Shown here in pieces: positions 46,972-56,446 of a stretch of 64,000 nt of DNA. Below the pieces are notes generated by a model. The model was not told the origin of the DNA. It searched no databases and saw only the letters and a list, made by a program, of their open reading frames with translations. Position 1 is the first letter of the stretch. Each line of letters begins with the position of its first letter. This DNA comes from an uncultured Eubacteriales bacterium. GTDB lineage: Bacteria; Bacillota; Clostridia; Christensenellales; Borkfalkiaceae. The stretch lies in assembly GCA_900540805.1 (NCBI GenBank), contig UQHL01000002.1, positions 1 to 64,000 of the forward strand. Reading direction: 5' to 3'. Both the position numbers and the translations under genes were made by a program.

Positions 46972-49192
46972 GCTCGGTACCTCCCAATTTCTTCATGCGT
47001 TTGATACGGTCGGTAATCGCCTTGGGCACGGCAACCTTCGGCGCGTCGGGATGCAACAGCCAGGTGGCCGCCCAATGCGTGGGCGACACCTCGAACATCG
47101 GCGGCTGCATTTCGAAATCGATTTTCATCGCGTATTTGTTGCGTTCCGCAAAGGCGTCCCCGACGGGCGGATAGATCATGTTTGGCGGCGTGCCGGGGAT
47201 CGCGTCCAGCTTTTCGTCCGTGTCCAAATCGGGCATGGAGGACAGCAGCGCCCAGGTATAGGGATGGCGCGAATCGTAAAAGATATCGTCCGCCGTACCG
47301 TATTCCACAATCTTTCCCGCATACATCACGGCGATTTTGTCGGCCATATTGGCGACGACGCCCAAATCGTGCGTAATGAAAATGACCGAAAGATTTCTTT
47401 CCGTCTTGAGCTTGTTGATCAGCTCGAGAATCTGCGACTGAATGGTGACGTCGAGCGCGGTGGTCGGTTCGTCGCAGATGAGAATGTCGGGATTGGCGGC
47501 GAGGGCGATCGCGATGACGATACGCTGACGCATGCCGCCCGAAAACTCGAACGGGTACTGATTGTAACGGATACGAGGCTCGGGGATACCGACCTCCTCC
47601 ATCAGCTTGATCGCCTTTTCCCTGGCGATCCGCTTGGTGACGAGATAGACCACCTGCGACGCCTTTTCCTTGAGAAAATCGATGAGTTCGATGCTCCGAC
47701 GACGGAAATCCACCGATTCCGCCGCGGCGATTTCCGCCTCGTATTTTTTCGTCAGCCTGTCGAAAAGCGCCGCGATATTGGCCGCCTGTTCGTCGAGCTC
47801 GACGACGACCTTGGGCACCACCTTCCAATCCACCGTTTTGCCTTTTGCGAGAAGCGCCTCCCGCTTTTTCGTCTGACGCTCGAAGCGCGCTTCTTCCTTG
47901 GGATTGTTTGCCTTATAATAAAAATAGCTGTCTATCGCGTGCCTTAAGCCCGTGCCGAAGGTATAGGCGTCGCTGTCCTTCACCGTCGCCAGACGGTCGA
48001 TCGACGCCTCCGCCGCCTCGGACATTTCCTTGCACTTTTTATACGCCTCCGCTTTTTCAAAGCCGCCTTTCAGGAAAAATTCTTTTGCCTCCGCCGCCAG
48101 GGCGACAAATTTTTTCTTTCCCTCCAGCGCCTTTTCAAACGAATGCCTGACCCCCTTTCTCTCCAGCTCGATAAACTCCGACATGAAATTTTCGTTGAGA
48201 TAGCTCAACGCCATATCGTTGATTTCCTCTATGCTCCTGCCCGCGGGGTCGAGCTTGGCGTCGGGATTTTTATACATATAAAACCCGATGCGGAAAAAGT
48301 TCGGCCGCGTTTGGGAAATCACCTCTTTCAGGGTCTCCTTCAATTCGTCCAACGCCGCCACCGTGCTTCCGTAAACCCGGGACGCCGTCTCGGCTCCCTC
48401 GGCATTGTTTTCATTGTTCCCAAAGGACGCAAGCTTCGCCCGAAGCTGCTTTTTCTCCTCGGCCAGCCGCGCGGCGCTTTTCTCCAGCACGGCGTCGTAT
48501 TTCGCTGTGAGATAGGGGTCTTTTACCGTCCGAAGCTTTTTGGAAATGCCGCCCAGAACGAGCTTCACGTCCATTTTCTGCTTCTTTTCGACGCGGAACA
48601 AAAATTCCTCTATCGCGGCGATCAGCTCCTCCGCCGCCGTATGGGAAGCGTTATAATGATTTTCCAGCGTAATCGCTTCGATGTTGAATTTGTCGAACGT
48701 CTCGATAAATTCCTTCACTTTAGCGCTCGTTTCCGCGCCTTCCGTTTCGCCCATGGCCGCGTCGATATTTTCTTTAAGCGCCGCGAGACAGGCGTTGAAC
48801 TCCACCCTGCCCGCACGGCGGTTTGCCTTATTTTTCAAAAGCATGGCCTCGGTGATCTGCTTTCCGATCTTGACGATCGGATCGAGGCTGGAGAGCGGGT
48901 CCTGAAAGATCATGGCGATTTTATCGCCGCGGATCTTATGCATATCCTCCTCGGACACCTTGAGGAGATCTTTGCCGTCGTAGAGGATCTCGCCGCCCTC
49001 CACGATAGAGTTTCCCGCAAGGATTCCCAAAATCGCCTTGGACGTGACGGACTTTCCCGAACCCGATTCGCCCACGATTGCAAGCGTTTCTCCGCGCTGA
49101 AGGTCGAAGGAGATCTCGCGGACCGCCTTCACCGTACCGTTGAGGGTGCGAAAAGATATCTTTAATTTTTTAACTTCTAAAATATTATCCAT
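46958..49192 (-). CDS. oppD: Oligopeptide ABC transporter ATPase OppD, with very large insert
   Basis: A 744-residue ATPase, about twice the usual ~350. Walker A GESGSGKS (41-48) and Q-loop IFQDPLSSLDP (Q97) are followed at about residue 121 by a ~395-residue Lys/Glu/Ala-rich helical insert. The core resumes near 517, with signature FSGGMRQRIVIAIAL (~550), Walker B ILICDEPTTALD (~571), and the DPP-type C-terminus with HPYTWALLSSMPDLD. The frame is intact throughout and the insert lies in the helical subdomain. It energises peptide import together with OppF. Confidence 0.93.
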   Translation of the reverse strand: MDNILEVKKLKISFRTLNGTVKAVREISFDLQRGETLAIVGESGSGKSVTSKAILGILAGNSIVEGGEILYDGKDLLKVSEEDMHKIRGDKIAMIFQDPLSSLDPIVKIGKQITEAMLLKNKANRRAGRVEFNACLAALKENIDAAMGETEGAETSAKVKEFIETFDKFNIEAITLENHYNASHTAAEELIAAIEEFLFRVEKKQKMDVKLVLGGISKKLRTVKDPYLTAKYDAVLEKSAARLAEEKKQLRAKLASFGNNENNAEGAETASRVYGSTVAALDELKETLKEVISQTRPNFFRIGFYMYKNPDAKLDPAGRSIEEINDMALSYLNENFMSEFIELERKGVRHSFEKALEGKKKFVALAAEAKEFFLKGGFEKAEAYKKCKEMSEAAEASIDRLATVKDSDAYTFGTGLRHAIDSYFYYKANNPKEEARFERQTKKREALLAKGKTVDWKVVPKVVVELDEQAANIAALFDRLTKKYEAEIAAAESVDFRRRSIELIDFLKEKASQVVYLVTKRIAREKAIKLMEEVGIPEPRIRYNQYPFEFSGGMRQRIVIAIALAANPDILICDEPTTALDVTIQSQILELINKLKTERNLSVIFITHDLGVVANMADKIAVMYAGKIVEYGTADDIFYDSRHPYTWALLSSMPDLDTDEKLDAIPGTPPNMIYPPVGDAFAERNKYAMKIDFEMQPPMFEVSPTHWAATWLLHPDAPKVAVPKAITDRIKRMKKLGGTEHGEQ

Positions 49193-49196
49193 GGCT

Positions 49197-50762
49197 TTAG
49201 TCCTCCACTCCGCGAAGCGAGGGGTTGAAAGCGTCCCTGAGGCCGTTGCCGAACAGGTTAAAGCAAATCATCAGAAGGGAAAGCACGATCGCGGGGAAGA
49301 TCATCAGATGGGGGAAATTCGTCCAGATCTTGCTCGCGTCGGAGAGCAACGTGCCGAGGCTGGTCATCGTGGAGCCGCCCAGATTTACAATCCCGAGGAA
49401 GCTTAAGATGCTCTCGCTCAAAATCGTACTGGGAATGACGAGTACTGAAGACGTAATGATCGTGCCCAGCGAATTGGGGAAAATATGCTTCCAGATAATC
49501 CGCCTGTCCCTTGCACCCAGCGTCCTGGCCGCCATGACGTATTCCTGATTTTTGAAGCGGTAAAACTGTGTGCGCACGCGGGCGGCCGTACCGATCCAGC
49601 CCGTGAAGACAAAGGCGAACAGAAGGCTGGGAATAGCGCCCACCTGCGCGGCGAGATGGATCTGAAACAGCGTAGCCACCACGATAAAGGGCACGCCCGA
49701 AAGGATATCGGACACGCGCTCGAGGACGAGATCGACGGCGCCGCCGTAATATCCCTCTATCGCGCCGTAGATCGCGCCGATGACAAGGTTGATGAGGGAA
49801 ACGCAGATCGCCAGCATAAGGCTCAGCTTAATGCCGTTGGCCATACGGAGCGCCAAATCGTAGCCCTGGCTGTCCGTGCCGAAAATATAGTTGGGCTCGA
49901 ACCCGTTGACATAGCGATAGTAATTGTAATACAGCACGCGGACTCTGTACTGCGCGGTTTCCGCCGTTCCGCCGCCCATATATCTGAAATACACGGGATT
50001 TCCCGCTTCGTCGCGCAGGTAGTTGTCCTCGAGAACCATATCCTCACCGTAAGGAATGACCGACGCCGTTCCCGTCGCCTCGTTTACGCTTACCGCGTCC
50101 CCTCTCGCATTCGCTTTATACCAATAATTTGCAACCGAAATATCGGGGCAATATTCGTTTTTTTCCACAAGCGGGTAGAGGACCCGATTTCCGGTCTCCT
50201 CCTGCCAAGCCAATATCTTGGCGTATTCCGACTGTTCAATGTCCACATATAAAAATCCCACTTCGAGATAGGCGTCTATTTTCGCCTTATAGACGGTCCG
50301 TCCGTTGACGTCTCTTTCGTCCTTGATTTTGAGGATAGGCTGATAATAGCTTTCCTGCCCCTCTTCGAGTGAAACCGTCTCGCCGTCATAGCCTTCCGCG
50401 CCGATACCGATCGCAAGCGCCCTCACCAGCGCCCGTTCGGAAAAATCGCGCGTCGTTCCGCCGTCCGCAATGCCGATCTGACGAAGCGTGACGTTTCTCG
50501 GCCCTTTATTCTTATAATTCACGTCCATAAACGTAGCGTCGTAACCGATCAGAAGGGGCGCGAAAATCGCATAGAGAACGATAAACAGAATAATGATTGC
50601 CGCGGCGACGGAGGCCTTGTTCTTTTTGAAACGGAGCCAGGCGTCCTTCATATAGCCGATGGGCTTGGTGTCGAACTTTTTATCGGAAATTTTGTTTTCC
50701 GTATTCGCAAACTCAAACTTTTCCTTGGGGATATCTTTTAACGGAGTATTTTTCTCTGCCAT
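49197..50762 (-). CDS. oppC: Oligopeptide ABC transporter permease OppC, enlarged
   Basis: A 521-residue permease; OppC is normally about 300. A cytoplasmic N-terminus of ~50 residues leads to the first membrane helix (about 52-75, ASVAAAIIILFIVLYAIFAP). A ~220-residue extracytoplasmic region follows, rich in Tyr, Glu and Asn, before the five remaining helices and the EAA loop (AARTLGARDRRIIWKHIFPNSLG) that docks the ATPases. The typical ESILSFLGIVN motif precedes the end. It starts 2 bases after oppB. Confidence 0.92.
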   Translation of the reverse strand: MAEKNTPLKDIPKEKFEFANTENKISDKKFDTKPIGYMKDAWLRFKKNKASVAAAIIILFIVLYAIFAPLLIGYDATFMDVNYKNKGPRNVTLRQIGIADGGTTRDFSERALVRALAIGIGAEGYDGETVSLEEGQESYYQPILKIKDERDVNGRTVYKAKIDAYLEVGFLYVDIEQSEYAKILAWQEETGNRVLYPLVEKNEYCPDISVANYWYKANARGDAVSVNEATGTASVIPYGEDMVLEDNYLRDEAGNPVYFRYMGGGTAETAQYRVRVLYYNYYRYVNGFEPNYIFGTDSQGYDLALRMANGIKLSLMLAICVSLINLVIGAIYGAIEGYYGGAVDLVLERVSDILSGVPFIVVATLFQIHLAAQVGAIPSLLFAFVFTGWIGTAARVRTQFYRFKNQEYVMAARTLGARDRRIIWKHIFPNSLGTIITSSVLVIPSTILSESILSFLGIVNLGGSTMTSLGTLLSDASKIWTNFPHLMIFPAIVLSLLMICFNLFGNGLRDAFNPSLRGVED

Positions 50763-50764
50763 AC

Positions 50765-51724
50765 TTATTTTTCCCCCATTCTGATCCTGGGATCGATAAA
50801 GCCGTAGCTGATATCGACTACGATGCCCGCCAGAAGGCCGACGAAGGTGTAGAAGATCGTATCCACCATAAATACGTCGTAATCCCTCAGATTAATAGAC
50901 TTGACGTACAGCTGTCCCACGCCGGAAACGGAGAATATCTGTTCGATGATCATGGACCCGCCCAAAATGCTGATAAAGCTGGAGATGATCATGGGCAGAA
51001 TCGGTACCATGGCGTTTTTCAGGGCGTGACGGGTAGTCGCCTGCGCCCTCGTCAGTCCCTTGGTGCGCGCAAGCAGCATGTAATCGGAGGTCAGCGTCTC
51101 CGTCAGCTCCGCGCGGGTAAAACGGCACAAGCCCGCGATCTCCGCGAAGGAGAGCGCCAGCACGGGCGGAATCATACTGTAAAACATCTTTCCCGTAAAC
51201 CACGATCCGCCCGCGTCCGCCAGCGAATATACGTTAAGCGGGAAAATGTTGAGCTTGAAGGAAAAGAAATACTGCACCAAAAACGCATAGACGTAGCTGG
51301 GCACGGACACAAAGAGCATAACGACGGTGCTGATCACATGATCCTGCCACCTGTTCTTTTTGATCGCGGCCAAAATTCCGAACCCAATACCGAGGGGAAT
51401 GGAAAAGACCAGCGAATATAAGTTGACGAGCACCGTGGGCAAAAGCCGTTCCACGAGCACGTCCCAGGCGGGCTTCAGCTGCTCGATATACCAGGAGGTT
51501 CCGAAATCCCACGCGGTAAAGATATTTTTCAAGTAAATTCCGTATTGCACCAGCAGGGGCTTGTTATATCCCAGCGCGTCCCAGCGCGCCTGAATCACCT
51601 CCTGCAAAACTTTATCCTGCGGCAATTCTCTCGGCAGCATTCTTATCAGCATAAAGCAGATCGTCGTAATGACGAACAGCGTAAACAGCATGAGAAGAAT
51701 CCGTTTCACCACATATTTTGCCAT
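50765..51724 (-). CDS. oppB: Oligopeptide ABC transporter permease OppB
   Basis: A 319-residue permease of normal length. Starts MAKYVVKRILLMLFTLFVITTICFMLIRMLP, the typical OppB N-terminus, and has six helices; the EAA loop YMLLARTKGLTRAQATTRHALKNAM is at about 215-240 and the end has GIVVDISYGFIDPRIRMG. The ATG at 51724 has an AAAGGAGA site; the frame further upstream is not part of the protein. It follows oppA after a 240-base gap with strong hairpins. Confidence 0.94.
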   Translation of the reverse strand: MAKYVVKRILLMLFTLFVITTICFMLIRMLPRELPQDKVLQEVIQARWDALGYNKPLLVQYGIYLKNIFTAWDFGTSWYIEQLKPAWDVLVERLLPTVLVNLYSLVFSIPLGIGFGILAAIKKNRWQDHVISTVVMLFVSVPSYVYAFLVQYFFSFKLNIFPLNVYSLADAGGSWFTGKMFYSMIPPVLALSFAEIAGLCRFTRAELTETLTSDYMLLARTKGLTRAQATTRHALKNAMVPILPMIISSFISILGGSMIIEQIFSVSGVGQLYVKSINLRDYDVFMVDTIFYTFVGLLAGIVVDISYGFIDPRIRMGEK

Positions 51725-51963
51725 AGCGTTCTCCTTTTTTTCGAGTATTTTTTCATAAGCGGCGGAAGCTTTCCTCCCCATATATAAACGAAAATGACGT
51801 AATGGGTAAAAATGTCCCATTACGTATCATCTTTACTCCCGTCTCGTATTTTCCCCTTTCTCCGTCCGTGATCTCACGGAAAATACCGCCCGGAATACCG
51901 TAAATAACGGGAAATTTATTCTCCCGTTATTTACCATTTTAATATTCCGTTATCGTATAAAAA
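51725..51963 (-). promoter_or_regulatory. Hairpin-rich gap between oppA and oppB
   Basis: Two perfect stems stand out: a 12-bp stem 51901-51912/51922-51933 about 30 bases after the oppA stop, and a 10-bp stem 51797-51806/51816-51825 (ACGTAATGGG with CCCATTACGT). Neither has a T run on the minus strand, so they are more likely mRNA stabilisers or processing signals that raise the binding protein over the permeases than full terminators. Confidence 0.6.
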
Positions 51964-54450
51964 TTATACGTAGCTTATGCCTTTCTTCACATAGTCCGCC
52001 CATTCCGCGTCCGTATAATTATAAGACATCAGGCGCATACCGCCGAAATCATACATGATATTGTAGTTTTCCGTATAATAATTGCACTGATAGGAGAGCA
52101 GGAAGCACTGCGTCGTTGCGCACAGAGGGATACGATAGTAGGTGTCGAGGAACGCCTCCTCCAGCTGAGCGGTAATGGAAAGCTTCACTTCATTGGAGGC
52201 CGCCGAATATTTGCCCGAACCGATCATACAGTTAGACCACTGCTGCCACGTCATGGTTTCGTCCACGCCGTTTACCTTCAGCGTCAGCGTTTCCGTGGTA
52301 GGATCGTAACAGCCGAGTTCGTTGACGTCGTACTGATCGGGATCCATATACACCTGGAAGTTTCTGAAGGGATAGAACGCGGCTCCGCCCCAGGCGCCGT
52401 AGCCGATCGCATATTCTCCCGCAGGAACGCCCGAATATCTCTCGTTATTGAGATTGCCGACGGCTTCCAGCGTAACTTTGCCGAAGCCCGAGCCTTCCAA
52501 AGCGGCATTGATATACTTATTCATCAAAGCGATCTGCGCATTGTTATCGTCGGTCAAAGCCCCGGAAGCCCAGGCCACTCTGATTTTGATCTCGGCGCCT
52601 TTGGTGTAGAGTCCCGCGGCGACAAGCTCGTCGCAGGCCGTCTTCATCAACGCTTTCGCTTCGGTAAGGTTATAACCGTTGATCGACTGATACGCTTCTT
52701 TCAAAGTCTTATAGGGCTTGTCGGCTCCGTATTCCACTCCGTAAAGGTTGCAGATCGCCTGCATGGCCTTGTCGGAAGCTCTGTAGGAAGACGTGGGATC
52801 GTTATACACGTCGTAGAAATACAGATTGTTCATCAGGGCATATTCCGCTTTGTAGCCGGGCGTAGCGGTAACGTATTCGCTTCTGTTTATTGCGAGACTG
52901 AACGCCTTGCGGAAATTTTTGTTGGATAATACGACGCTGTTTTTATTCCCTTTCGAAGCGTCCATGGTCTTCAACGCCTCGAGCCCCGTATTGAAGAATA
53001 AGCTCATCGTATAGGTTTCGTCCACCTGATACAGCTGGTCGCTGGATTTATAGGCGGAAAGATCGGTGGCGGAAGGCGTCCACTCGGACAGGCTCCCCTT
53101 TAAGAACGCCTGTTTTGCCGAGTTATCGTCCATGACGTCGATCTGAATTTTGGTCGTCTGATACTGCCGAACCTTTTTTCCATCGACTTCGAAATTCGTG
53201 TAAGATACCAGCGATCCGTCCGACTGCTTTTCAAACCCGTACCAGTTTTCGTTCTGCACGAAAACCATCTGTTTTTCGGACTGAAGAGAATCGAGTTTAT
53301 AGACGCCGTAAGACATCGTGGTGTCCTTAGAGGTGCCGTATCTGGTTGTCACCAAGGCGCCCGTGGTATCCTTGTTTGCCTCATAATAGGGCTTATACAC
53401 CAGCCAGGTGGAGGTGAGCGAAGTCATGAAGTTATTATAGTCGATATACGTCTGCGTAACGTAACGGATCGTATAATCATCTACTTTATAACACCCGACC
53501 GTATCGTCGTACTCGTATTTGTCTCCGAACGTGCCCGTATTGTAGAAAAGGAATTCCTTATACAGCTCCTCGTCGATCTGCGTTTTTCCCTCGTCCGTGT
53601 AAATACTCATGCCGAACGCTTTCAGGTATTGATCCATGATCGTCAAAACGTCCGTTTTATTCGAGTCGGTCACTTCGATAAATCCGTAGGGATTGGCGGT
53701 TCCGGAAAGCTTTTTATACAGCTCGCCATCGACGTAACCGAGGTCCTTCAAATCGCTGAAGCTGTAAGAGCTGATCGTCATTCCCTGATCCGTCAAATTA
53801 ATATACGTTTTATTCGCCGTAATATCGAAGCTGTAATCGGGGGTATCGCCCTCACCGTAGGCAGGGACGACGGGATCGTAAATGGGCGCTTCGGAATTGT
53901 AGTAAGCGAGGCCGCCCGCAACCGCCGATTCGCCTTTGTAATACAAATTGGCGCGGTAGTTTCTCATTTTCGAATCGAGAAGCTGCTTCATCGAATAGAT
54001 GTAATCGTCCGCCTTGATTTTTTCGCCGTTTTCCCACTGCGCGTTTTGGTTGAGCTTAATTTCAAAAACAAAGCCGGCGTCCGTGGTTTCCGCGGTTTTC
54101 CCATCCTGAAGGGTAGCTTTATATTTAGTCAGATCGTTTTGATGCGCTTTGGTGACGTCCTCGACGGAGGTCGCCATTTCGTAAACCCATTGATATACTC
54201 CGTTTTTCGAGTCCTTGATGGACATATCGACAAACGGGCTGGACAGATAGGACAAAATCGAACGGTCCGCATTGGTCTCCCAGGTATGGGGATTCCAGTT
54301 TGTGCCGAGCGAGACGGTCGAGGTCTTGTAGGTATAGGATTTGTCACCGCTCTTTCCTTTGTCGCCGCAGCTGGCGGCAAGCACGCCCACGGACACCGTC
54401 ATGCCCACGGCTAAAGCGGCGGACAATAACCTTTTCGTGGTCTTTTTCAT
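51964..54450 (-). CDS. oppA: Oligopeptide-binding lipoprotein OppA, enlarged
   Basis: An 828-residue extracellular substrate-binding protein; the family is usually about 540. A lipoprotein signal peptide (MKKTTKRLLSAALAVGMTVS, lipobox LAASC with Cys at about residue 28) anchors it to the membrane. Family landmarks are NWNPHTWETNADRSILSYLSS, QNAQWENGEKIKADDYIYSM and FRKAFSLAINRSEYV. Extra length is spread through the domains, mainly between about residues 180 and 370. It captures peptides for OppBCDF. It is preceded by a long leader and a strong promoter. Confidence 0.93.
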   Translation of the reverse strand: MKKTTKRLLSAALAVGMTVSVGVLAASCGDKGKSGDKSYTYKTSTVSLGTNWNPHTWETNADRSILSYLSSPFVDMSIKDSKNGVYQWVYEMATSVEDVTKAHQNDLTKYKATLQDGKTAETTDAGFVFEIKLNQNAQWENGEKIKADDYIYSMKQLLDSKMRNYRANLYYKGESAVAGGLAYYNSEAPIYDPVVPAYGEGDTPDYSFDITANKTYINLTDQGMTISSYSFSDLKDLGYVDGELYKKLSGTANPYGFIEVTDSNKTDVLTIMDQYLKAFGMSIYTDEGKTQIDEELYKEFLFYNTGTFGDKYEYDDTVGCYKVDDYTIRYVTQTYIDYNNFMTSLTSTWLVYKPYYEANKDTTGALVTTRYGTSKDTTMSYGVYKLDSLQSEKQMVFVQNENWYGFEKQSDGSLVSYTNFEVDGKKVRQYQTTKIQIDVMDDNSAKQAFLKGSLSEWTPSATDLSAYKSSDQLYQVDETYTMSLFFNTGLEALKTMDASKGNKNSVVLSNKNFRKAFSLAINRSEYVTATPGYKAEYALMNNLYFYDVYNDPTSSYRASDKAMQAICNLYGVEYGADKPYKTLKEAYQSINGYNLTEAKALMKTACDELVAAGLYTKGAEIKIRVAWASGALTDDNNAQIALMNKYINAALEGSGFGKVTLEAVGNLNNERYSGVPAGEYAIGYGAWGGAAFYPFRNFQVYMDPDQYDVNELGCYDPTTETLTLKVNGVDETMTWQQWSNCMIGSGKYSAASNEVKLSITAQLEEAFLDTYYRIPLCATTQCFLLSYQCNYYTENYNIMYDFGGMRLMSYNYTDAEWADYVKKGISYV

Positions 54451-54680
54451 AAAAATTACCTCCTGAATGTTTTTGAAGCGATCGCGCGGCGAAGCGAAAA
54501 GCCTTTGCGCGATGTTATTTCAAATTTTCATGGATTCTCCGCGGGCTTTTCCGCCCTGCCTTACAAGAAACTACAAAAATTTTTTTGCGTCTTTCGTCGA
54601 TCGTTTTCAGTTTGTACATTTTCGGGGAATTAAATACTTCTTTCGGCGTCTTTCTCTTTCGGCCGATAAATATTTTCTTT

Positions 54681-54726
54681 AGCGTAATACTTCTGTATTA
54701 CGCTAAAACAGGCACGTGCCTGTTTT
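54681..54726 (-). promoter_or_regulatory. Paired hairpins in the oppA leader
   Basis: Stem 54681-54690/54695-54704 (10 bp, 4-base loop) and the adjacent 22-bp palindrome 54705-54726. On the plus strand the second is followed by TTTTATT, so it could also stop transcription arriving from the left. On the minus strand it may act as a regulator binding site or an RNA element. Confidence 0.6.
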
Positions 54727-54804
54727 ATTACGACATTCCCGAATTAAAAAAATATCGTTGTCACTGCGAACAACTTAATGAAACTGAGTATGAAATTACT
54801 TATG

Positions 54805-54833
54805 ATTATATCAGCGCGTTACCCGTTTGTCAA
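54805..54833 (-). promoter_or_regulatory. Promoter of the opp operon
   Basis: TTGACA (54833-54828) and TATAAT (54810-54805), perfect boxes with a 17-base spacer on the minus strand. An inverted repeat CGTTTG-T-CAAACG overlaps the -35 box, a possible operator. Confidence 0.85.
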
Positions 54834-55078
54834 ACGTTTCAAACAAAAAAAGCAATAAAAAATGCAAATCACATCAATCGATTTTTTCGATTTAATGCGT
54901 TTGCATAATTTATTTTATTCACTTGGTTACCATAATTTCGGCAAAAAACAGCTCTGTCAGCTTCAAAAAAGATTGTTTTGAAGCTCCATTTCCCACACAC
55001 TCTCTCAGCGGAAAAACGATTTTTTCAACCTTAAAATATAACGATAATTTTTATATATCTATAAGAAACTTTTATATT

Positions 55079-56380
55079 TCACTCAACGACGTCCAAAATA
55101 AGGCCGCGTTTTTCAGGTTGAACGTCCGAATACTCCAGCGAAGCGGACAAAGTTTTTTCCGCCTCGTCGAAGAGACCTTCTTCCGAAGCGAATAATACGG
55201 CTATGCCGTCCCCCGCGCGCACCTCGTCGCCCGTCTTTTTCAAAATTCTGATTCCCGCAGCGGGATCGACGGCGTCCTCCTTTTTTCTGCGTCCCGCCCC
55301 GAGCAATACGCCCGCCGTGCCGTACGCCTCGGTGTCGATACGGGAAATATACCCGTCCCGTTCCGCGCGCACGATACGCGAATATTTTGCCGAAGGGAAC
55401 AGGGAAACGTCGTCTATCCATTCCGTATTTCCGCCGTGCGCCGCCACCATATCGCGGAATTTCCGAAACGCCGCGCCGCTTTCCACCGCTTTTTCGCACA
55501 TCAGCCGACACTCGTCCAAAGCGCCCTTGCCCGAGAGAAACAGCATGCGCGCCGAAAGCTCCGTCGCCAGCAGCGTATAGTCCTCGGGCGCCCGCCCCTG
55601 AAGACACTCCACCGCTTCGATCACCTCCAGCGAATTGCCCGCCGCATTTCCCAGCGGAACGTCCATGTCCGTCAGAAGCGCGGTCACTTTTTTGCCGTGT
55701 TCCTTGGCGATACGCACCATCAGCGACGCCAGAGCGCGCGCCTCCTCTTCGGTCTTCATAAACGCGCCGCTGCCCACCTTGACGTCCAAAACCAGGCAGT
55801 CTATCCCTTCGGCCAGCTTTTTGCCTAAAATACTCGCCGCAATCAGCTCTTTTTTGTCCACCGTCGCCGTGACGTCGCGCAGGGCGTAAAGCTTTTTGTC
55901 CGCGGGCGCCAAAGCATCCGTCTGCCCGATGATCGAGCACCCGACGGAAGCGATTACCTCGCGGAATTTTTTCTCGGATAAATAGCAGTCGTATCCCTCG
56001 ATCGCTTCCAGCTTATCCAGCGTTCCGCCCGTGTGGCCAAGCCCGCGGCCGCTCATCATAGCCACTTTGACGCCGCAGGCGGCGACGATGGGCGCCACGG
56101 CCAGAGAAACGCCGTCCCCCACGCCGCCCGTGGAATGTTTATCCGCCTTTATTCCCTCTATCCCGCTCAAATCGAGCGTCGTCCCCGAACGGATGATTTC
56201 TCTTGTCAGGGCGTCTGTCTCCGCAAAGGACAAGCCCTTCAGATAGGCAGCCATAAGCAGGGCGGACGCCTGATAATCGGGGATTTCCCCGCGCGTATAT
56301 CCGCGCACGAAAAATCCGATCTCGTTTTCCGAAAGCTCTCCGCCGTCCCGTTTTTTGCGTATCACGTCGTACATTCTCAT
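55079..56380 (-). CDS. pdp: Pyrimidine-nucleoside phosphorylase
   Basis: A 433-residue enzyme that splits thymidine, deoxyuridine and uridine with phosphate. Signature features: DKHSTGGVGDGVSLAVAPI (phosphate loop, about 84-102), MMSGRGLGHTGGTLDKLEAI (about 111-130), and KVGSGAFMKT. The N-terminus MRMYDVIRKKRDGGELS is typical. Last gene of the deo operon, 66 bases after cdd. The start is supported by a GGGGAG site. Confidence 0.96.
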   Translation of the reverse strand: MRMYDVIRKKRDGGELSENEIGFFVRGYTRGEIPDYQASALLMAAYLKGLSFAETDALTREIIRSGTTLDLSGIEGIKADKHSTGGVGDGVSLAVAPIVAACGVKVAMMSGRGLGHTGGTLDKLEAIEGYDCYLSEKKFREVIASVGCSIIGQTDALAPADKKLYALRDVTATVDKKELIAASILGKKLAEGIDCLVLDVKVGSGAFMKTEEEARALASLMVRIAKEHGKKVTALLTDMDVPLGNAAGNSLEVIEAVECLQGRAPEDYTLLATELSARMLFLSGKGALDECRLMCEKAVESGAAFRKFRDMVAAHGGNTEWIDDVSLFPSAKYSRIVRAERDGYISRIDTEAYGTAGVLLGAGRRKKEDAVDPAAGIRILKKTGDEVRAGDGIAVLFASEEGLFDEAEKTLSASLEYSDVQPEKRGLILDVVE

Positions 56381-56446
56381 ACTTGTTTCTCCCCGCCTTT
56401 ACGATTTTACAGCCGATATAAACGGCTTACCGACCATATTTTCCCG

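Larger units (their letters stand above)
54451..55078 (-). promoter_or_regulatory. Long structured leader and upstream region of oppA
   Basis: 628 bases without a gene. The promoter at 54805-54833 gives a ~350-base leader to oppA. In the leader lie a 22-bp perfect palindrome centred on CACGTG (54705-54726) and a 10-bp stem-loop AGCGTAATAC/GTATTACGCT (54681-54704), side by side. The -35 box overlaps a 13-bp inverted repeat CGTTTG-T-CAAACG (54824-54836). Further upstream a 10-bp stem at 54959-54985 lies after the pdp gene. No known riboswitch was recognised. Confidence 0.6.
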
